A stretch of 64,000 nucleotides of DNA from Bombiscardovia nodaiensis (lineage in GTDB: Bacteria; Actinomycetota; Actinomycetes; Actinomycetales; Bifidobacteriaceae), in the NCBI GenBank assembly GCA_033127725.1, contig AP026798.1, forward strand, positions 2,108,001 to 2,172,000, read 5' to 3'. Below the pieces are notes generated by a model that made no database searches, had not been told where the DNA came from, and saw only the letters and a list, made by a program, of their open reading frames with translations. Every line of letters starts with the position of its first letter. Position 1 is the first letter of the stretch. This document shows, piece after piece, positions 37,254-48,000 of the stretch. A program made the translations under genes and the position numbers.

Positions 37254-39494
37254 ATGGTTCAGAAATTCGACGCACCTTCAAAAGCAATACTAAAAAGCGA
37301 GATTGCAGAGCACATAGCGGAGAGCGACAAGCCCGCCCGCGATGCTGGCAAGCCCGCTAGCGCTAAAGCCCTGCCTCAAGATCGGTTCTTCGACCGAGAA
37401 ATCTCTTGGCTCAAGTTCAACAAGCGCGTGCTCGAACTCGCCGAGGACGAGTCGGTCCCCCTGCTGGAACGCGCCAATTTTGCGGCCATTTTTGCCTCGA
37501 ACCTGGACGAGTTCTTTATGGTGCGCGTAGCTGGTTTGAAGCGCCGCGTCGACACCGGCATCGCAGTGCCCAATCTCAGCGGACTCAGCCCCCGCCAGCA
37601 GCTGCGAGCCATCTCTGAGCAAGTCCACAAGCTGCAAGATGAGCACGCCCGCTGCGCCATTACCAGTATTCTGCCGGCTTTGACCTCCGAACACATTGTG
37701 CTCTTAAAGTGGAGCCAGCTCACCGCCCCCGAGCAGGAGCGCCTCTCCCGCTTCTTCCACCGGCAAGTCTTCCCCGTTTTGACGCCGCTGGCCGTGGACC
37801 CGGCCCACCCCTTCCCCTACATTTCCGGAAACTCACTGAACCTGGCCGTACTGGTGGAGAACCCCGCTTCGGGCAAAACCCACTTCGCTCGCGTCAAAAT
37901 TCCCGACAACATGCCGCGCCTGGTGGCCGTAGACGATTTAACCGATGAAGAGTCTCGTGAGGAGCGCTACGGCTTTATCACGATGGAAAATCTCATCATC
38001 GCCCACCTGGAGTCGCTCTTCCCTGGCATGAGCATCAAGGAGGCACGTTCCTTCCGCGTGACCCGCAACGAGGACATTGACGTAGAGGAAGACGATGCCG
38101 AGAACCTGCTCAACGCCATGGAAAAGGAGCTCCTCCAGCGTCGGTTCGGCCCGCCTATCCGCCTGGAAATTTCAGACACCGCCTCCCCCTTCCTCTCCCA
38201 GCTTCTGGCCGGAAAGCTCGGCGTCACCAATGAAGAGGTCTACCGCCTGCCCGCGCCACTCGATTTAACGGTGCTCTTCGAGCTCCAGTCCATCGACCGC
38301 CCAGACCTGAAATTCCGCCCCTTCATCCCCACCACCAACCGGCACATTGCCCAGGTGGAGTCCAGCCGCGCACAAGATATTTTCGCCGCCATCCGCGAGG
38401 GCGACATCCTCCTGCACCACCCCTACGACTCTTTCTCCACCTCCGTCCAGGCCTTCCTGGCCCAGGCAGCGGCCGACCCGCGCGTGCTCGCCATCAAGCA
38501 GACCCTCTACCGCACGTCTGGCAATTCGCCGATTATTGACGCCCTGGTAGACGCTGCCCACGCCGGCAAACAGGTGCTGGCCCTGGTAGAGATCAAGGCC
38601 CGATTCGACGAAGAGGCCAACATCGCTTGGGCCCGCAAGTTGGAGCGCGCCGGCGTACATGTGGTCTACGGCATTGTGGGGCTCAAAACGCACTGCAAGC
38701 TCTCCCTGGTCGTGCGGCAGGAGGCGGACGGACTGAGGCGGTACTGCCACGTAGGCACCGGCAACTACAACCCCAAGACGGCCCGTTCCTACACCGATTT
38801 GGGCCTGCTCACCTGCGACCCGGTAGTAGGCCAAGACCTCACCCGGCTCTTCAACCAGCTCTCCGGTTACGCGCCCAAGTCCAGCTTCCACCGGCTGCTG
38901 GTGGCCCCGCGCACGGTCCGCACTGGGCTCATTGCCCGCATTGAGCGAGAGGAAGCGGCGGCTCGCGCAGGTCACGAAGCCTGGATAAAAATCAAGGTCA
39001 ATTCGATTGTGGACGAAACAACGATTGACGCCCTCTACATGGCCAGCCAGGCGGGAGTCAAGATTGACATAGTGGAGCGCGGCATCTGCTCGCTCAAACC
39101 AGGGGTACCAGGCTTGAGCGAAAATATTCGCGTGCGCTCCATCCTGGGACGGTTCCTGGAGCACGCCCGCATCTTCGCCTTCGCTAACTCGCAGGGCCCA
39201 CAGATTGGGGAGGGACCAATTTCAGGACCGGAAGTGTGGATTGGCTCTGCCGATTTGATGCACCGCAACCTGGACCGCCGTGTGGAGACGCTCGTGCGCA
39301 TCAGCGACCCCAAGGAAGTGCAAGGCCTCATCGACTACGTAGACCTGCAAATGGCCGACACTACTTCCTCCTGGCACATGCAGGCCGACGGCAAGTATGT
39401 GCGCCACTCGCGCGACGAGCACGGCCAGCCTCTGGTGGACTGCCAGGAGTACTTAATCGACAAGCATCGGCGCGGCACCACCGGCAGGCACTGA
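37254..39494 (+). CDS. ppk1: polyphosphate kinase 1
   Basis: 746 residues from ATG 37254; the frame is open further upstream but crosses the terminator, so that part is not coding. It makes inorganic polyphosphate from ATP. PPK1 domains are all visible: N-terminal domain with [18 protein letters not shown] and [19 protein letters not shown], middle domain, and two phospholipase D-like catalytic domains with [13 protein letters not shown] and [13 protein letters not shown]. The [19 protein letters not shown] region includes the autophosphorylated His near residue 498. It is followed 37 nt later by mutT1, an arrangement common in bifidobacteria. Confidence 0.96.
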   Translation: MVQKFDAPSKAILKSEIAEHIAESDKPARDAGKPASAKALPQDRFFDREISWLKFNKRVLELAEDESVPLLERANFAAIFASNLDEFFMVRVAGLKRRVDTGIAVPNLSGLSPRQQLRAISEQVHKLQDEHARCAITSILPALTSEHIVLLKWSQLTAPEQERLSRFFHRQVFPVLTPLAVDPAHPFPYISGNSLNLAVLVENPASGKTHFARVKIPDNMPRLVAVDDLTDEESREERYGFITMENLIIAHLESLFPGMSIKEARSFRVTRNEDIDVEEDDAENLLNAMEKELLQRRFGPPIRLEISDTASPFLSQLLAGKLGVTNEEVYRLPAPLDLTVLFELQSIDRPDLKFRPFIPTTNRHIAQVESSRAQDIFAAIREGDILLHHPYDSFSTSVQAFLAQAAADPRVLAIKQTLYRTSGNSPIIDALVDAAHAGKQVLALVEIKARFDEEANIAWARKLERAGVHVVYGIVGLKTHCKLSLVVRQEADGLRRYCHVGTGNYNPKTARSYTDLGLLTCDPVVGQDLTRLFNQLSGYAPKSSFHRLLVAPRTVRTGLIARIEREEAAARAGHEAWIKIKVNSIVDETTIDALYMASQAGVKIDIVERGICSLKPGVPGLSENIRVRSILGRFLEHARIFAFANSQGPQIGEGPISGPEVWIGSADLMHRNLDRRVETLVRISDPKEVQGLIDYVDLQMADTTSSWHMQADGKYVRHSRDEHGQPLVDCQEYLIDKHRRGTTGRH

Positions 39495-39531
39495 AGTCGG
39501 TTCCGTCGCAAGCCAAACCGGGGAGGGCAAG

Positions 39532-40584
39532 ATGAGCAGGACAGTTGAAGCCGCTGGAGCGATTGTCTACCGCTGGCAGACCAGCAGACCCAAGTTGGCC
39601 GCTGGCAACTCCCACGATCTGCTGAAGGAGATTCGCCTCTGCCTAGTCCACCGCCCCAAGTATGACGACTGGTCCTGGCCCAAGGGCAAGGTGGAAGCCC
39701 ACGAGACCCACGCCCACACGGCCGTACGCGAAGTGGGCGAGGAGACTGGGCACGTCATCAGACTCGGGGCCTTCCTGGGCGAGACCGAGTATCCCCTGGC
39801 CAACGAGGGCAAGCACAAGAGCCAGCGCGGCAACGGGCGGCGCAAGCACATTGACTATTGGATGGCTTCCCTGGCTGGCGAAGACCGGGCTGACCGACTC
39901 AAAACGGTGATCGGCAGGGTTTCCAGGCCCGACCCAGACGAAGTCGATGAAGTGGTCTGGCTGCCCCCTAAAGCGGCTCGCAGCAGGCTCACCCACGCTT
40001 CCGACAAGCAAATCTTGGATCTCTTCGTAGACCGGGTCGAGCAAGGCGCTTTGGCTGCCTCAACTATCATCGTAGTACGCCACGGCAAGTCAATCGCCCG
40101 TAAGGATTGGAGCGGAGACGACGCCCAACGCCCCCTGACTCCCAAGGGTGCGGCCGCTGCCTATGCCTTGAACCGCGAGCTCGTCTGCTGGGCGCCCGAC
40201 CAGCTCATTTCCTCTCCCTGGACACGCTGCCTGCAAACGGTCAGGCCATTCGCCGCAGAGACCGACCAGGACATCACGCAAGCCGACTGCCTGACCGAGA
40301 CCGCTTTTGCAGAAGAGCCCGCTTTGACCTACGCCTGGGTGGATGCGCTGATAGCAGATTCTCTCACCACGCAAACCACTACACTAGTGTGCATGCACCG
40401 GCCCGTGCTGGGCGGCGTTTTTGACCATTTGCGCCCCCTGTGCGCCTCCAAGAGCCTGGCCCGCCTCCTGCCAGCGCGCACGCCCTACATGCCGACCGGC
40501 ACGGCTCTCGCCCTCCACTTCGTGCAGGAAGCGCAGGGCCCTCACATTATTGACATACAGAAAGTGAGACCCATTGTCTACTAG
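39532..40584 (+). CDS. mutT1: Nudix hydrolase fused to histidine phosphatase (MutT1-like)
   Basis: 350 residues from ATG 39532 with GGGAGGG at good spacing. The N-terminal Nudix domain has the box GKVEAHETHAHTAVREVGEE followed by TGH. The C-terminal histidine-phosphatase domain begins IIVVRHGKS with the catalytic His. This two-domain plan is that of mycobacterial MutT1, which hydrolyses 8-oxo-dGTP/GTP or diadenosine polyphosphates. The activity here is inferred from the architecture. Its stop overlaps the next gene's start. Confidence 0.92.
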   Translation: MSRTVEAAGAIVYRWQTSRPKLAAGNSHDLLKEIRLCLVHRPKYDDWSWPKGKVEAHETHAHTAVREVGEETGHVIRLGAFLGETEYPLANEGKHKSQRGNGRRKHIDYWMASLAGEDRADRLKTVIGRVSRPDPDEVDEVVWLPPKAARSRLTHASDKQILDLFVDRVEQGALAASTIIVVRHGKSIARKDWSGDDAQRPLTPKGAAAAYALNRELVCWAPDQLISSPWTRCLQTVRPFAAETDQDITQADCLTETAFAEEPALTYAWVDALIADSLTTQTTTLVCMHRPVLGGVFDHLRPLCASKSLARLLPARTPYMPTGTALALHFVQEAQGPHIIDIQKVRPIVY

Positions 40585-41314
40585 TGCCGCCAATCTTGGT
40601 TCTTCCTCTATCCGCTCCTCCCGCTCTGGCTTTGTATCTGGCAGCCCTAGCCGTCCCTCCCGTCCTGGCCAGCTGGACCCCGCTATCACCGAGCAGTTGC
40701 CCGGAGGCAGGGATCCGCAGGAAATCAGCGAAATGGGTCATATTTCAGCCGCCTCATTACTGGACAAAGTGCACCATACCACGGACCCTAAGGTGGTAGA
40801 GCGCGTGGTGACGCTCGTGGACCGCGAGGGCGTAGACATCGTGGCTGAGCTCTGGAGCGACGCTGGACCCGACACCCTGCCTGGCACACTCTGGCGGCTC
40901 TACCTCCTGCGTACTTGGATGCGGCGGCAAAGCGAAGTAATTAGCCGACTCTGGCGGGTAGGAGAACCCACAGACACGGCAGCTTCCGCCATTGCAGGCG
41001 TGGATGCCGCCCCCACCGCTGCCGACATGGCCCGCACAGCCGATTCCATCCTCTCAGGTGCCTTCACCGGCGACTTCGCTGTCGCCCTAGAGCGCGCTGC
41101 GGCCTTCTGCGACGTGATTGCCAAGGGGCTTCAAGCCACCACGCCCAGTTTCCAGCAGGCCTCCCCCGAAGCCCAGCGCCTGCAAGCCGAGCACGACGGC
41201 GGCCAAGCCGGTCGTTCACAGGCGGCAGCCCGCAAAACAGCCAAGGCGCTCATGACCACCTCCAAGGAATTCTTGAAGGCCGCCCGGCTCTGGCAGCAGG
41301 GCAAACTCGAGTAA
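40574..41314 (+). CDS. conserved actinobacterial hypothetical protein
   Basis: 246 residues from TTG 40574, which overlaps the mutT1 stop by 11 nt; an in-frame ATG at 40733 is the conservative alternative. The first 50 residues are Ser/Pro/Arg-rich and may not be translated. The rest is helical and soluble: SAASLLDKVHHTTDPKVVER, WRLYLLRTWMRRQSEVISRLW, then a second helical part with AARKTAKALMTTSKEFLKAARLW. I recognise no domain. Its place behind ppk1-mutT1 suggests co-transcription. Confidence 0.75.
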   Translation: MSTSAANLGSSSIRSSRSGFVSGSPSRPSRPGQLDPAITEQLPGGRDPQEISEMGHISAASLLDKVHHTTDPKVVERVVTLVDREGVDIVAELWSDAGPDTLPGTLWRLYLLRTWMRRQSEVISRLWRVGEPTDTAASAIAGVDAAPTAADMARTADSILSGAFTGDFAVALERAAAFCDVIAKGLQATTPSFQQASPEAQRLQAEHDGGQAGRSQAAARKTAKALMTTSKEFLKAARLWQQGKLE

Positions 41315-41653
41315 ACCGCAGGCGTGGCGTATGCCTCCACAGCAGTTCACCTGTGCACATCCCGCGAAAACGCACGCATTCGTTAGTATTCACTAGCGCA
41401 GGGCGTAAAAACGCACGGAGCTAGCCAGGTGCCCAAGTGTGCCGTACAATGAGTAGCGCGTCGGGCCGTGCTTAAGCCCCGGGCTCCATTTGTTGCCGCT
41501 GCGAGCGGCGTTTGCGCCGACAGGCGCTTTCGCGGTCCGGCGTATTACCGCTTTTATCGGTATTTTCCGCATTTTTAAGGCCAGCATTGACTCACGCCTG
41601 CCCGGCGACGGGCGAGAATCGCATCGGGCGGCTCTTGCGCTAGGCTAGGAAGT
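41315..41653. other. intergenic before upp, with GC-rich small hairpins
   Basis: About 340 bp. It contains short inverted repeats such as GCCGCTGCGAGCGGC and GCGCCGACAGGCGC around 41494-41530, which would fold in a leader transcript, and a TTGACT at 41588-41593 that could be a -35 box. A minus-strand 64-codon frame across it has no ribosome site. No known riboswitch was recognised. Confidence 0.4.
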
Positions 41654-42292
41654 ATGGAACTCCACGTATTACAGCACCCGCTCATTGAGCACAAGCTCAC
41701 CGTATTGCGGGATAAGAACACACCCTCAAACACCTTCCGCGAACTGACCAGCGAATTGGTCATGCTCGAAGCCTATGAAGCCACCCGCAATTTGGACATT
41801 GTGGACGCGCCCATCGAAACTCCCGTCTCGCCAATGGTGGGTAAAAAGCTCGCCAAGCCCCGCCCCATGGTGGTCCCCGTCCTGCGCGCCGGACTCGGTA
41901 TGCTCGACGGCATGACCCGCCTGCTGCCCACCGCTGAGGTTGGTTTTCTAGGCATGAAGCGCGACGAGAACACGCTCGACATCGTCACCTACGCCAACCG
42001 CCTGCCCGAAGACCTCTCCGGCCGTCAGTGCTTCCTCTTGGATCCCATGCTGGCCACCGGTGGCACCCTGATTGCGGCCACCAACTACCTGGCCGAGCGT
42101 GGCGCCAAGGATGTGACTTCTATCAACATTCTGGCCGCTCCCGAGGGCCTTGAGCGCCTGAAGCAGGAGATGGACCCCAAGATTAACCTGAAAGTCGTGG
42201 TCTGTGCCGTTGACGAGAAGCTCAACGAACATGCCTACATTGTCCCCGGCCTAGGCGACGCTGGCGACCGCCTCTACGGAGTCATCGACTAA
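41654..42292 (+). CDS. upp: uracil phosphoribosyltransferase
   Basis: 212 residues, standard length. It salvages uracil with PRPP to UMP. The ATG at 41654 has AGGAAG directly upstream. Motifs are [15 protein letters not shown] at the N-terminus, [13 protein letters not shown], the PRPP-binding loop [13 protein letters not shown], and the uracil-binding C-terminus [17 protein letters not shown] strong terminator follows. Confidence 0.97.
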   Translation: MELHVLQHPLIEHKLTVLRDKNTPSNTFRELTSELVMLEAYEATRNLDIVDAPIETPVSPMVGKKLAKPRPMVVPVLRAGLGMLDGMTRLLPTAEVGFLGMKRDENTLDIVTYANRLPEDLSGRQCFLLDPMLATGGTLIAATNYLAERGAKDVTSINILAAPEGLERLKQEMDPKINLKVVVCAVDEKLNEHAYIVPGLGDAGDRLYGVID

Positions 42293-42317
42293 GACTGGCT
42301 ACAAAACCGTCTGTAGT

Positions 42318-42372
42318 AAAGCGGTGGGCTCATTCCCCGGCAATACTGGGAATGAGCCCACCGCTTTTTAGA
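42318..42372. terminator. terminator of upp, probably bidirectional
   Basis: Perfect 20-bp stem AAAGCGGTGGGCTCATTCCC / GGGAATGAGCCCACCGCTTT around a 10-nt loop, followed by T on the plus strand. It separates upp from the convergent EamA transporter gene. Confidence 0.88.
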
Positions 42373-42423
42373 GCTCGAATGTTGGGCATCGGAGCTGGGC
42401 TAAGCCAGGCAGAAGCTGCGCGT

Positions 42424-43485
42424 TCACACGGCTGCAATCATCCGTGGCTTAGGTTTGATTTTCTCCAACACGCGGTTAAAATCGATCACCGACAGCAGGA
42501 TAGCGAAGAAAATCAGCGTGAATCCTATGAGGGAAGTCCAGGTAATCTGCTCGCCCATAAACATGGCCGAAAACGCGACCGAGAAAATGGACTCCGTGCA
42601 CATGATAATTGAGGCGGTCGAAGCCTGAATGTGTGCCAGGCCTACGTTTTGCATGATTTGAGCAGCAAACGAGGCGAAGAAAATAAGGTAGATAAAGCTC
42701 AACACGGCAGGAGTGGTGAACCAGGAGGTGCTAGGCAGGGGCTCGGTAATCAGAGCGCCAACCAAGAAGCACACGCCCGCAACCGCAAACTGCAAAAAGG
42801 TCATCGACAGCGGCGAAAATGTGCGCGTAAAGTGCCCCATAAACGCCAGGTTAATGGCATAGGAAAGCGCACAGCCCAAGGTCATCCAATCACCCACAGA
42901 CAGCGAAAGCGAAAGCGAGCCGGGCTTTAAGGCCACAAAGCCAACGCCAGTCAAGCACACGATGGCAGCCAACACGTTAATCATGCCCGGGCGCCGATGG
43001 AAAATGGCCCAGATGGTGAAGGGCGTGAGTACGCAGTACGAGGCCGTAAGGAAGGCGCTGCGCCCCGGATCAATCCACTGGAGGGCCACAGTCTGCAGAG
43101 ACATGTTGCCGTAGTAGGTAATGCCCACTGCGAGCGCGGGCAGAATAATCTTGCGCGAAAAGCGGCGGATGATGCGCTTGTGGAAGAGGAGCATGAGCAA
43201 CATACACGCGCCAGTCATACGCAGGAACATGAGCCACTGCGGCGAGATGGAGCGGATAGCCACCTTTGCCACCACATACGAGCCACCCCACAGGGCCGCG
43301 CAGCAAATCAGCATAATCCGTGCCAGGTTGGTAGGAAATGAACGCGCCAGAAGACTATTCAGCTTCTCGTAGCCCTCTCGAAACATACGGACTCGGCCCC
43401 TCAAACCGCTCCCGTCGCCCCGCATAGCGCGTAGGCTACCCCTCATTACACGTTTACTGCCAGTTCGCACGCCCATTTTGCCCAA
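42424..43485 (-). CDS. EamA/DMT superfamily transporter
   Basis: 353 residues from ATG 43485; ATG 43386 may be the true start since the first 33 residues are basic and unpatterned. Ten hydrophobic segments in two EamA repeats are visible, with signatures CAALWGGSYVVAKVAI, GITYYGNMSLQTVALQW, TASYCVLTPFTIWA, and TEPLP...SFIYLIFFASFAAQIMQ with SIIMCTESIFSVAFSAMFMGE. EamA proteins export or import small metabolites such as amino acids. The substrate cannot be told from sequence. It lies 115 nt downstream of the GDPD gene in the same direction. Confidence 0.9.
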   Translation of the reverse strand: MGKMGVRTGSKRVMRGSLRAMRGDGSGLRGRVRMFREGYEKLNSLLARSFPTNLARIMLICCAALWGGSYVVAKVAIRSISPQWLMFLRMTGACMLLMLLFHKRIIRRFSRKIILPALAVGITYYGNMSLQTVALQWIDPGRSAFLTASYCVLTPFTIWAIFHRRPGMINVLAAIVCLTGVGFVALKPGSLSLSLSVGDWMTLGCALSYAINLAFMGHFTRTFSPLSMTFLQFAVAGVCFLVGALITEPLPSTSWFTTPAVLSFIYLIFFASFAAQIMQNVGLAHIQASTASIIMCTESIFSVAFSAMFMGEQITWTSLIGFTLIFFAILLSVIDFNRVLEKIKPKPRMIAAV

Positions 43486-43599
43486 CTTCGCTGCAGTTGT
43501 TAGCTATTTGCACCCTTTTGGAGTAGCTTCACTATAAGCAAAATATACGGGTGACATGCCGCAGCCCCTTGTAAAGGTTTTGTGTAGGTTTTTTGGGGC

Positions 43600-44738
43600 T
43601 CAGTAGGCCACCGGCGGCAGGTACGATTCAAAGATAAAATGCTCGAAATTCCCGGCCACTTTCGCCTCGTCAGCGCGCGTCCGCAGGGTCCAGGCTACGG
43701 GAATGCCCCCGAGAGCCCGGTAGAGCCGGAAGGGGAAAGACTGCCCGCCGTGCCACTCGTAAGCCACGAAATCGGGCCGCCCCAGCCAGTTAAACATGAG
43801 CGAACCCGCCAGCGCCTCCACCAGCTGCCCCCAGAGCGCACCGGCCCGTGGTAGGGCGAGGCCAGCTGCCCCCTACACACGCCAGGCCGATGCTGCCGGT
43901 ACCAGGCCACAGCCAGAGGGTTAAACGACTCAATCACGTACGGACCGGTGTAGGCAGCTAGCAGGGCGTCCGTTTTCTCCATCAGCTCGCGCTCCAGCTT
44001 GGCGCCCATCTTGTATTCCACAATCAGCGGCACGCGCCCGGCCACCAAGCGCAGCACATCAGTGAGCAGGGGCACATGCATGAGCTCAGGCTGTGCTGCA
44101 GCCCGGCGCGCGTGCCGTCCGTGGTGAGTCCGCGCCGGGCTCCCCGACACCTGCGTCTGCTCCTCCCCCTCGCCGGGCGTATATGGAGCGTCAGCAGCCC
44201 GGCTCAGCGGTATAGTTTGCAACTCCTCGTAAGTCAAATCACTGACCTTGCGCGGATCCCCTGCCACGCGCTGCAAGTCGTCGTCATGCACCACCACCAC
44301 TTGCCCGTCGCGGGTCAAGTGCACATCTAATTCAATGCCGTAGCCTATTTGAGCGGCCGCCGCAAAGGCCGCCAGGGAGTTCTCGGGCGCCAGTGCTGCC
44401 GGGCGACCACCGGCCTGCGTGGCGGCTATGTTTTGTGTGACCGCATCGGGTGCCACGGCGCTGTGATTACTGTGCCGCGCCTGAGAGGTCAGCTGCTCGG
44501 CCAGAGCTATGTAGTCGCGCTGATCCCGGTCCGCCTTCGCCCTGTCTGGAGCGATACCTGAGCCCGCGTCATGCAAGCCCCGGTGGGCAAAATATGCCCC
44601 GGGAACCCCGCTAGCACCTTGGAGCTTGCGCATGGCTTCACTCCTGGGCGCCACGGCCCAAATGCCGAGCGCAGCCGCAGCAAAGCCAGCCCCCACCAGC
44701 GCCTCGCCCGCCTTAGCTATTCGCCCAATACTCCCCAT
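43600..44738 (-). pseudogene. glycerophosphodiester phosphodiesterase, frameshifted
   Basis: From ATG 44738 (AGGAGG upstream) the protein has a membrane segment or signal anchor, then the GDPD active-site pattern: AHRGLHD, ENSLAAFAAA, and IELDVHLTRDGQVVVVHDD. About residue 300 (LASPYHGP) the family sequence moves to another frame, continuing ALWGQLVEALAGSLMFNWLG, then GRPDFVAYEWHGG and ending ESYLPPVAY at 43600. One more C in the CCC at 43845-43847 restores the frame. The enzyme hydrolyses glycerophosphodiesters to glycerol 3-phosphate. In the given sequence the C-terminal 80 residues are lost. Confidence 0.8.
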
Positions 44739-44904
44739 CGCGCACCTCCTACCCCCATGGTAGCGAAAAGGCGGGTCATATCAGCCCTCCACGGCCCGCA
44801 TCTGACCTGCTTGCCAGCTTTGAGAGCAAAAATTGCGTGTTTGTAATTCCACGAATGTACTACTCACCCTGCGCTCTGCACATAGCGCAAACAAATTGTT
44901 CCAG

Positions 44905-45003
44905 TATAATTACTGATATGCACGCAGGTTGGGGAATCACGCGCAGAAGGAATTACCGATACATAGTAGGCAAGAGGCCACTCACAGCTACTATCGATAG
45001 TAG
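44905..45003 (+). promoter_or_regulatory. promoter and palindrome upstream of RCC1 protein 1
   Basis: TATAAT at 44905-44910 is a consensus -10 box without a clear -35, giving a leader of about 100 nt. At 44988-45003, directly beside the ribosome site of the ATG at 45015, lies a perfect 16-bp palindrome CTACTATCGATAGTAG. It could be an operator or could mask the ribosome site when folded. The rest of 44739-45014 holds no gene. Confidence 0.5.
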
Positions 45004-45014
45004 GGGATGTCGTT

Positions 45015-48000
45015 ATGCACCGCCATCGTTCAATAGGTACGTTTGTACTTGCCCTAGGCCTGATTTTCCTTGGGGGGGGGGTCCTTCCTTTCGTACAACC
45101 TACCCACGCTGACCCTGCGCAAAACGAACTTCAAAACCAACTCATACGCGGCGGCAATTCAGGCTCCGAAACAGTAGACGGCTTCACTCTCAGCCCCATC
45201 AAAGGGCCTGCGAATATGGACGCGACTGCCACCGTTACGCCTCCGAGCGCCCCAGCAGGTGTCCACTTTACCCAAGTGAGCGCAGGCACTAGCCATTCCC
45301 TAGCTCTCGGCTCCGACGGCAGTGTCTATTCGTGGGGAAGCAATAGCTGGGGGCAGCTGGGTAACGATGACGACAGCAACCCCTCGGGCGTGAGTCTTGC
45401 CTTGCGCGTGCACACTCCGTCAAATGTCCGATTCACCCAAGTGAGCGCCGGAGACTACCATTCATTAGCGCTGACTTCGGATGGCAAAATCTACGCATGG
45501 GGCATCAACAGATTCGGCCAGTTGGGCGATGGCACTGCCAGCACGCAATATGCTCCCGTGCTAGTCAGGCAAGGAGCGCTTCCAACCCAAGCGCACTACA
45601 CGGCAATCAGCGCTGGCGGCAACCACTCCTTGGCGCTTGGCTCAGATGGTAAGGCATACGCTTGGGGGCTCAACTACTCCGGAGAGCTGGGTACCAACAG
45701 CAATGTTTCTAGCTCCACGCCGGTGCAAGTTCAACAGGGCGAGCTGCCAGCCGGTCAGCGATACTTACAAGTCAGCGCTTCGGCCGCCCACTCCGTGGCT
45801 CTGGGTAGCGACGGTTATGTCTACGGCTGGGGGCAAAACAGCGAGGGCGAACTCGGCAATAATAGTGTCAGCGACCAAATGCTTCCGGTGCGCGCCGCTC
45901 CATTGCCCGGCGGACGCCCCTGCAAGCAAGTGAGTACCGGTGCCTGGAACACCGCCGCAGTGGACAGCAATGGCGATGCCTTTGTCTGGGGCAACAACGA
46001 CTACGGACAGATAGGCGACAACACCAACACCGTGCGCTACACGCCCGCGAAAGTCTTGCGGGGAGCGCTTCCCGCCGGAGTGACCTTCACTCAAATCAGC
46101 GTAGGCTACACCTTCGTTATAGCTCTCGGCTCCAACGGACGCGCCTATGCGTGGGGCAACAACAGCACCGGGCAACTCGGCGACACCACTACCACCAATC
46201 GTTCTACACCCGTCTGGGCAGGGCCAGGTGCAGTTCCAGCGGGAAAGCGTTTTACACAAATCAGCGCCGGCAACCAGCATTCTCTGGCACTAGGCACAGA
46301 CCACAAGGCCTACGGGTGGGGCTGGAACAATAGCGGCGAGCTGGGCAACGGTGGCACCGCTACCGGCTACGAGCCTGGGCTGGTGGCAGTGCCGAAATAC
46401 ACGATAGTCAGCGTTTCATTCGGCACGAAGCCCGTTACCCAGTACACCGTTGATTCCTCTACTGGCGCCTGGAAAATGCAGGTACCGCGGGGCGCTATTG
46501 GCACGGTGAATGTGCCGGTCAACTACCGCTTGGACACTATTAATCCCGACGGCACGGTGACGCAAGGCCCCCCGCAAACCGCTACTCTTCACTACGAGTA
46601 CAAGGGAGTTTTCATCGTCCACTTTGCTCTGGGAGGAGCTCCATCCAGCGCTGTGCCAGACCAGTATGTGTTCTCCGACGACCCACAGCCTATTAAGTGG
46701 CCTGATCCTATGTCTACTTGGGCGAATCATTGGTTTGATGGCTGGTTCAAGACAGACGGCAACCCCTGGGATTTTAGTAAGCCTGTTACCGCTAGCATGA
46801 CCCTGACCGCGAAGTGGGAAGCCTACCAGTTCACTCTTAACCCCAACAGTGGTTCCACCAACGGTCACGCTAAAACCGTGGTCACTGCTCCCGACCCGCC
46901 TAAAGGCATTCGCTACACGCAAGTAACCGCGGGCTGGTACCATTCCGTAGCTATCGGCTCGGACGGGAACACCTACGCGTGGGGCCACAACCAATACGGT
47001 CAACTCGGCACCGACGACACCACCGGCACCAACCAATCCCAACCCGTACGAGTCCACACCCCCACCGGCGTGCACTTCCTCACCGTAGACGCAGGCTACT
47101 GGCACACGTTTGCCACCGGTAGCGACGGCAAACTCTACGCCTGGGGCTTCAACGGCGACGGCAGACTCGGCGTAGGCGGAGTAGCCAGCCAACTCAAACC
47201 CGCACCCGTGAAAACCGACAACCTCCCAGCCGGCACACGCTTAGTCACAGCCAGCGCAGGCGGCTACCACTCCCTCGGTATCGACAGCAACGGCCAGCTC
47301 TACACCTGGGGAGGCAACGACAAAGGAGAACTCGGCACCAACGACCTGGCCGGCCGACTCATCCCCACACCCGTCACCACCAACATCCCCACCGGCACCC
47401 GCTTCAAACAAGTCAGCGCCGGCTTCCAATACAGCGAAGCCCTCGACACCAACGGCCACCTCTACGCCTGGGGAGAAAACGCCAACGGACAACTCGGCGT
47501 CAACGACTACACCCAACGCAACATCCCCACACCCGTCATCACCGACAACATCACCCCCGGCACACAAATAGCCCAGGTCAGCTCCGGCGCCTACCACACC
47601 CTCGCCACCGACACCAACGGCCGCCCCTACGCCTGGGGCAACAACAACAACGGACAACTCAGCATCACCGGCATCACCCAAGCCCCCAAACCCACACCAA
47701 TCAACACCACCGGCATCACACCCAACGTACGCATCGAAAGCGTCAAAGCCGGCGCCTACTACAGCATGGCCCTGGACAACAACGGCCGAGCCTACACCTG
47801 GGGCTACAACGACTACGGACAACTCGGCAGCAACGATCTCACCCAACACAACCTCGCCACCGCCATCAACACCGACAACATCACCGTCAACACCCGCATC
47901 ATCCAAATCACCGGCAACTACTACCACTCCCTCGCCATCAACAACCAATACACCACCTACGCCTGGGGAGCCAACAGTAACGGCCAAATCGGCAACGGCA

